DNA of 45,594 bases from positions 1-45,594 of the forward strand of contig JAADGJ010000058.1 of NCBI GenBank assembly GCA_013152435.1, read 5' to 3'. This DNA comes from Chloroflexota bacterium (GTDB taxonomy: Bacteria > Chloroflexota > Anaerolineae > DUEN01). The position numbers and the translations under genes were made by a program. How positions within the stretch are numbered: the stretch's first letter is position 1; each line of letters starts with the position of its first letter. This document shows positions 41,531 to 45,594 of the stretch, in pieces. The notes under the pieces were generated by a model. It was not told the DNA's origin. It searched no databases and saw nothing but the letters and a program-made list of their open reading frames with translations.

Positions 41531-41559
41531 ATCTTACATGAACCATACTACTATGTCAA
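41531..41559 (-). promoter_or_regulatory. candidate promoter of the kinase/ANTAR operon
   Basis: On the minus strand TTGACA, 17 bases, TAAGAT in an AT-rich patch. Predicted start near 41524 gives a long leader of about 270 bases. Confidence 0.55.
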
Positions 41560-41648
41560 CTATTCCCACGCGGGTGACCGGGCTTTTCAAAACTCCAACC
41601 TCCAGATAGCGGACGGTCTTCCCCCATGTGAACGGCGCCTGATTCCAT

Positions 41649-41677
41649 TTGACCCTTTTCCCCCTTTCGCTTATAAT
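41649..41677 (+). promoter_or_regulatory. promoter of lacI-rbsD-rbsC-rbsB
   Basis: TTGACC, 17 bases, perfect TATAAT. Predicted start near 41684 falls inside the operator described next, about 50 bases ahead of the LacI-family start codon. Confidence 0.85.
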
Positions 41678-41682
41678 GATAA

Positions 41683-41704
41683 AAACGTTTGCGCAATCGA
41701 TTGC
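41683..41704 (+). promoter_or_regulatory. operator for the LacI-family regulator
   Basis: Two adjoining palindromes, AAACGTTT and GCAATCGATTGC, lie directly after the -10 box. The central CG and A/T-flanked palindromes are typical of LacI-family operators. Binding here would block the start site, so autorepression relieved by sugar is likely (inference). Confidence 0.65.
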
Positions 41705-41734
41705 TTCCCGAGAGAAACCCGGAGTTCCCCACTC

Positions 41735-42724
41735 ATGGCGACCATCAAAGACGTTGCGAAACGCGCTGGCGTCTCCGTCACCACCGTATCCCACGTCCTG
41801 AACGAGACGCGCTACGTCAGCCCGGAACTTGTAGCCCGGGTGTGGGAGGCCGTCGAAGCCCTGAACTACCAGCCCAATGCGGTTGCGCGCAGCCTGCGCC
41901 GTAAGCGCACCCACACCCTCGGCATGATTATCCCGGACAACTCCAACCCCTTCTTCGCCGAGGTGGCCCGGGGGATCGAAGACGTGTGCTTCGACCTGGG
42001 CTATAACGTGATCCTTTGCAACTCAGATCAGGATCCTCAAAAGGAGCGACGATACATCGATCTGCTCACGGAAAAGCGGGTAGATGGGATCGTCTTCGTC
42101 GCGGCCGGTGACCGGGCGGAGCATCTGGAGGCCGTCCTCACCCGACGCGTCCCGGTGGTGGTGATCGATCGAGAGCTACAGGATGTCCAATGCGACCGTG
42201 TGCTCACGGACAACCGAACCGGGGGGCGACAGGCCACGGAACATCTCATCCAGCGGGGTCGCACACGCATCGCCTGCATCGCCGGCCCCTCCGACGTGAC
42301 GCCCAGTTGGGAGCGGGTCTGGGGCTACCAGGACGCCCTGACGGAGGCCGGCCTTCCCTTCGACGAGCAGTTGATCCGCCGAGGGAACTTCCAGGCCGCC
42401 AGTGGGTACAGGGCCATGCGTGAGCTCCTGGCGCTATCCGATCCACCCACGGGCGTCTTCGCCTGCAACGACATGATGGCGATCGGCGCCATCTGCGCCA
42501 TCAGCGAGGCGGGATTGAGGATCCCGGAAGACATCGCCGTCGTCGGCTTCGACGACATCGCGCTGGCCTCCTACACCAATCCGCCCCTGACGACCGTCGC
42601 CCAGCCGCGTCAGGAGATCGGTCGGCTGGCCGCGGAGATGCTCATTGAACGCATCTCGAACCGGAGTCGCCCTCCTCAGCGGCACCTCCTGGAGACCTGG
42701 CTGGTCGTCCGTCAGTCCACATGA
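41735..42724 (+). CDS. LacI-family transcriptional regulator (RbsR-like)
   Basis: A 329-residue repressor. The helix-turn-helix TIKDVAKRAGVSVTTVSHVLN is at the N-terminus, the hinge helix is PNAVARSLRRKRT, and the periplasmic-binding-like sensor starts HTLGMIIPDNSNPFF. Further motifs are VDGIVFVAAG, VTDNRTGG-like DNRTGGRQATEHL, and GFDDIALASYTNPPLTTVAQP. I chose ATG before ATIKDVAKRAG, as in the family; a long upstream frame overlaps promoter and operator. It heads the rbs operon, so its ligand is probably ribose or a related sugar. Confidence 0.93.
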   Translation: MATIKDVAKRAGVSVTTVSHVLNETRYVSPELVARVWEAVEALNYQPNAVARSLRRKRTHTLGMIIPDNSNPFFAEVARGIEDVCFDLGYNVILCNSDQDPQKERRYIDLLTEKRVDGIVFVAAGDRAEHLEAVLTRRVPVVVIDRELQDVQCDRVLTDNRTGGRQATEHLIQRGRTRIACIAGPSDVTPSWERVWGYQDALTEAGLPFDEQLIRRGNFQAASGYRAMRELLALSDPPTGVFACNDMMAIGAICAISEAGLRIPEDIAVVGFDDIALASYTNPPLTTVAQPRQEIGRLAAEMLIERISNRSRPPQRHLLETWLVVRQST

Positions 42725-42806
42725 GGAGATATCCCCGACACCAGGCATATCGGCCAAGGCTACGCACCTATCAGCCCAGGCCGCCAGCTCAATGGAGAGG
42801 CTATCG

Positions 42807-43202
42807 ATGAAAAAGCGAGGTCTGCTTCACCCGGAACTGAATCGCATCATCGCCGAACTGGGTCACACGGACACCATCGTCATCGCCGACGCGGGCCTGC
42901 CCATCCCACAGGGACCAACCCGGATCGACCTGGCCCTCATCGAGGGGGTTCCACCGTTTCTCACGGTGCTCGAGGCGATCTTGAAGGAGGTCCAGATTGA
43001 GGGGGCGACCATCGCCGAGGAGATGGAGGAGATCAGCCCGATCCTCTACGATCAGGTGGTGACGCTGATGGGTTCGACCCCGCTCCGCCGGGTGCCGCAT
43101 GTCGTCTTTAAGGACCAGACGCGCCTCGCCCGCGCGGTGATCCGAACCGGAGAGTTCACCCCGTACGCGAACATCATTCTAGAGGCTGGTGTGATATTTT
43201 AG
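42807..43202 (+). CDS. rbsD: D-ribose pyranase RbsD
   Basis: RbsD converts the pyranose and furanose forms of D-ribose so the kinase can use it. The 131-residue protein shows the family pattern: MKKRGLLHPELNRIIAELGH with the active-site His in the following helix, IVIADAGLPIP, IDLALIEGVPPFL, and the C-terminal TGEFTPYANIILEAGVIF. GGAGAGG precedes the ATG. Close relatives act on fucose (FucU), but the full TPYANIIL end fits RbsD best. Confidence 0.93.
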   Translation: MKKRGLLHPELNRIIAELGHTDTIVIADAGLPIPQGPTRIDLALIEGVPPFLTVLEAILKEVQIEGATIAEEMEEISPILYDQVVTLMGSTPLRRVPHVVFKDQTRLARAVIRTGEFTPYANIILEAGVIF

Positions 43203-43210
43203 GTGAGACG

Positions 43211-44236
43211 ATGCCATCAACCAACGGCGGAAAATCCTCCCAACTCGCGGCCGAAGTGGCCCAGCCCACCGACTCACCGACAGCCGGGGCCCAGGCCTCA
43301 CGGGGGTGGCAGCAGCGCCTGCACGACTTCTTGAGCCGCTTCGGGCTGGTGCTATCCTTCGGCCTGCTGGTCTTCGTCCTGACGCTGCTGTCGGATCGCT
43401 TCCTCACCGTCTCCAACACGGTGAACATCCTCCGACAGGCAGCCATCAACGGCATCATCTCCGTCGGGATGACGTATGTCATCCTCACGGCCGGCATCGA
43501 CCTGTCCGTCGGCGCCGTGCTGGCCCTGGCCAACGTCATCGTCGCCGATTTCCTGGTGCAGGGCGGTCATCCGGGCCTGGCCATCCTCCTGGGCCTGGCG
43601 ATCGGATCCGGGTTCGGGCTGGTCAACGGGCTCTTCACCACCCGTTTCGGGGTGCCCCCCTTCATCGTCACCCTGGGCACCATGACCATCGCCCGCGGCC
43701 TGGCCCTGACCTATACCCAGGGTCAACCCATCACCGGGCTGCCGGAGGGCTTCCGTTTCATGGGCACCGGCTCCCTGGGCCCCCTCCCGATGCCCATCGT
43801 GCTCATGATCCTGACGTTCGCCGTAGGCTATTTCGTCCTGAACCGCACCACCCTTGGCGCCTACATCTATGCGCTGGGGAATAATCCCACCGCCGCCCGC
43901 TTCGCCGGCATCCCGGTGAATCGCTACACATCCCTGGTGTACATCATCAGCGGTGGGCTCTCCGCCCTGGCCGGGATGATCCTGATCGCCCGCCTGAACT
44001 CGGCACAGCCAACCGCAGGGCTCGGCTATGAATTCGACGCCATCGCGGCGGTGGTCGTGGGCGGCACCAGCCTGGCCGGGGGGCAGGGAGGATTGGGGGG
44101 CACGCTGCTCGGCGTGCTGATCATCCAGGTCCTGAACAACGGCCTGAACCTCCTCAACGTCTCCTCGTTTTACCAACAGGTCGTCCAGGGCGTGGTGATC
44201 GCCCTGGCGCTGCTGTGGCATCGCGCGTTCCGCTGA
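43211..44236 (+). CDS. rbsC: ribose/sugar ABC transporter permease RbsC
   Basis: A 341-residue inner-membrane permease with about ten hydrophobic segments. Family motifs are GMTYVILTAGIDLSVGAVLAL, GLVNGLFTTRFGVPPFIVTLGTM and the coupling-loop region YALGNNPTAARFAGIPVNRY, then AVVVGGTSLAGGQGG. The first 45 residues are polar and not conserved. TTAGGTGAG precedes the ATG. No RbsA ATPase lies between rbsD and rbsC, where many operons place it. Confidence 0.94.
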   Translation: MPSTNGGKSSQLAAEVAQPTDSPTAGAQASRGWQQRLHDFLSRFGLVLSFGLLVFVLTLLSDRFLTVSNTVNILRQAAINGIISVGMTYVILTAGIDLSVGAVLALANVIVADFLVQGGHPGLAILLGLAIGSGFGLVNGLFTTRFGVPPFIVTLGTMTIARGLALTYTQGQPITGLPEGFRFMGTGSLGPLPMPIVLMILTFAVGYFVLNRTTLGAYIYALGNNPTAARFAGIPVNRYTSLVYIISGGLSALAGMILIARLNSAQPTAGLGYEFDAIAAVVVGGTSLAGGQGGLGGTLLGVLIIQVLNNGLNLLNVSSFYQQVVQGVVIALALLWHRAFR

Positions 44237-44326
44237 TACCACGAGCGATCACACAGAAAGGAGGATCACGGGAAGATTCACTCAATCAGAGACCGTCGAT
44301 ACGCCATCGGGCCGAATGGCCCTGAC

Positions 44327-44365
44327 ATGAAAAACCCAGTATCGAAAAAGGAGGTAGCACCATGA
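44327..44365 (+). other. possible 12-codon upstream ORF overlapping the rbsB start
   Basis: ATG AAA AAC ... CCA TGA encodes MKNPVSKKEVAP and ends within the rbsB ATGA. It contains the rbsB ribosome-binding site. It has no ribosome-binding site of its own, and only a small GGGCC-GAAT-GGCCC hairpin precedes it, so translation is doubtful. Confidence 0.15.
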
Positions 44366-45321
44366 ATCGCCGATGGTCATTTACGCTGGTCGCTCTAACG
44401 CTTATCGTAGGGCTCCTGGTCGCTTGTGCGCCGCCCACAGCGGCACCGGCACCGCAGGAGAAGCCGGCCGAGCAGCCGAAGCCCGAAAAGATCACGCTGG
44501 GGCTCTCCCTCTCCACGCTGAACAACCCGTTCTTCGTCACGCTGCAGGAGGGAGCTCAGAAGGCGGCCGATGAGTTGGGCGTGGAGCTCATCGTGGTGGA
44601 CGCCCAGGATGATCCGGCCAAGGAGGCCACCAATCTGGAGGACCTGATCCAGCGCGGTGTCGACGCCCTGCTGATCAACCCCACCGATGCGGACGCCGTG
44701 GTCCCCAGCGTGCAGAAGGCTAACGAGGCAGGCATCCCCGTTCTGACGGTGGACCGCTCGGCCAGCGGCGGTGAGGTCGTGTCCCACATCGCCTCAGACA
44801 ATGTGGCGGGCGGCCGCATGGCGGCAGAGTTCCTCTGCAACGCCCTGAACGGCAAGGGCAAGGTCGTCGAGCTGGAGGGCATCCCCGGCACCTCGGCCGC
44901 ACGCGATCGAGGTAAGGGCTTCAATGACTACATGAAGGAGAAGTGCCCCGATATCGAGATCGTGGCGCGCCAGACGGCGAACTTCAACCGGGCCGAGGGA
45001 CTCTCCGTCTTCGAGAACATCCTCCAGGCCCAGCCGGAGATCGACGGCGTCTTCGCCCACAACGATGAGATGATCCTCGGCGCCATCCAGGCGGCCCAGG
45101 CCGCAGGTCGCGCCGATGAGATCATCTTCGTCGGCTTCGACGCCATCGACGACGCGGTACAGGCGGTGAAGGACGGCACGCTGGCCGCGACCATCGCCCA
45201 GCAGCCGGCGGAGATGGGCCGGTTGGCCGTGGAGACCGCCGTCAAGTACCTGAACGGCGAGCAGGTGCCCGACTTCATCCCGGTGCCCCTGCAGCTCGTG
45301 ACGGCTGAGACGGTGAAGTAA
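44362..45321 (+). CDS. rbsB: ribose/sugar ABC transporter substrate-binding lipoprotein RbsB
   Basis: A 319-residue lipoprotein: signal peptide with LLVAC lipobox (Cys about 22), a Pro/Ala/Glu linker, then a periplasmic-binding fold starting ITLGLSLSTLNNPFFVTLQEG. Further family motifs are DAQDDPAKEATNLEDLIQRG, LLINPTDADAVVP, VLTVDRSA, FAHNDEMILGAIQA and FVGFDAIDDAVQAV. The NPFF and DR positions contact sugar in RbsB. AAAGGAGGTAGCACC precedes the ATG. Ligand type (ribose or relative) follows from rbsD and the binding-site motifs and is not proven. Confidence 0.94.
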   Translation: MNRRWSFTLVALTLIVGLLVACAPPTAAPAPQEKPAEQPKPEKITLGLSLSTLNNPFFVTLQEGAQKAADELGVELIVVDAQDDPAKEATNLEDLIQRGVDALLINPTDADAVVPSVQKANEAGIPVLTVDRSASGGEVVSHIASDNVAGGRMAAEFLCNALNGKGKVVELEGIPGTSAARDRGKGFNDYMKEKCPDIEIVARQTANFNRAEGLSVFENILQAQPEIDGVFAHNDEMILGAIQAAQAAGRADEIIFVGFDAIDDAVQAVKDGTLAATIAQQPAEMGRLAVETAVKYLNGEQVPDFIPVPLQLVTAETVK

Positions 45322-45338
45322 CCTTCGACGCGATAGAT

Positions 45339-45371
45339 GGCTGGGCGGTCGGATCGGTCGGCCGCCCAGCC
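45339..45371 (+). terminator. hairpin after rbsB
   Basis: GGCTGGGCGG pairs with CCGCCCAGCC over ten bases, 18 bases after the stop codon. There is no T-tract. If it stops transcription, an ATPase gene further downstream would need its own promoter. Confidence 0.55.
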
Positions 45372-45384
45372 CATCCTCTGCGGT

Positions 45385-45589
45385 CTCAGAGTGTGTCTGA
45401 GAAATGCCGTTGCTTCTGCTGTGGGGAAGCCCGGGGGGGCTCCGCCCCTCCGGAAAAAGCCCTTCTTCTGCCTTCGACCTGCCTGGCCTCGGCCTAGGTC
45501 CTTTGGGAAGGGCCGAGAAAGGCAGGTGCAGGCCGGAGAAGCGGGTTTTCCGTGGATGGGTCCTCCCCTCCACACCTCCCCCTGTGGAG
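45385..45589 (+). repeat. interspersed structured repeat, copy B
   Basis: About 205 bp, matching copy A (38563-38747) in reverse orientation. It has a 20-base or so extra G/C-rich block (GGGGGGGCTCCGCCCC) that copy A lacks. The internal hairpin formed by CGACCTGCC...GGCCTCGGCC with GGCCGAG...GGCAGGT is preserved despite substitutions such as CCTAGGTCCTTT versus CCTGGGGCCTTC. No coding potential was found from the rbsB stop to the window end. Confidence 0.85.
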
Positions 45590-45594
45590 TTAGT

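Noticed and set aside
38563-45589. Composite transposon bounded by the inverted repeat copies
   Set aside because: There is no transposase, no visible target-site duplication, and the enclosed genes look chromosomal; a non-coding interspersed repeat explains the data.

Overview
The window looks like a chromosomal segment of a GC-rich bacterium, most likely a member of the Chloroflexota (Anaerolineae-like). The reasoning is inference from gene content: secreted SH3/PD40 beta-propeller proteins, an ANTAR regulator with a HisKA_2 kinase, a TatA with a long acidic tail, separate yceD-rpmF-fabD-fabG and fakA-degV blocks, and near-consensus sigma-70 promoters. No 16S rRNA or other strong phylogenetic marker is present.

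Layout. Positions 1-2121 hold a CRISPR array of 27 repeats, transcribed rightwards judging by the ATTGAAAC repeat end, with no cas genes in view. Positions 2122-8700 form an accessory stretch: two decayed genes (a MntA-type nucleotidyltransferase remnant and a disrupted hypothetical gene), a PEP-CTERM-like surface protein, an SH3 lipoprotein, a membrane-anchored phosphoribosyltransferase, an HlyD-type adaptor and an SH3/PD40 secreted protein. A tRNA-Glu-like gene with an odd 5' half and a strong terminator follow at about 9 kb. Next on the minus strand are a LarA-family nickel racemase homologue, a Tat-exported DUF362 lipoprotein, the severed tail of an Opp-type ABC ATPase and two membrane proteins.

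From 13.2 to 28 kb lies ordinary housekeeping DNA: rlmN, rpe, rpmB, an Asp23 gene, fakA, a DegV gene, recG, coaD, yceD, rpmF, fabD, fabG, a second Asp23 gene, nusB, tatA and tatC. A cyclase-family hydrolase and a cyclic-2,3-diphosphoglycerate-synthetase-like GTPase come next, then larE-larB-larC, which build the nickel-pincer cofactor that the LarA homologue 20 kb away would need. A secreted S8 protease and an alpha/beta hydrolase close this part.

The most interesting single locus is at 36.0-36.8 kb on the minus strand. It is a peroxiredoxin whose peroxidatic cysteine codon is an in-frame TGA, followed 11 nt later by a compact G/C hairpin with a GU-containing loop. This is the expected layout of a bacterial selenoprotein (PrxU), and the gene is split into two apparent ORFs by naive calling. 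The right end carries a Cys/Met-metabolism PLP enzyme, a HisKA_2 kinase with an ANTAR regulator, and a LacI-regulated sugar operon (rbsD-rbsC-rbsB) lacking its ATPase in the window. Two well-conserved copies of a roughly 200-bp structured interspersed repeat lie in opposite orientation around this last block.
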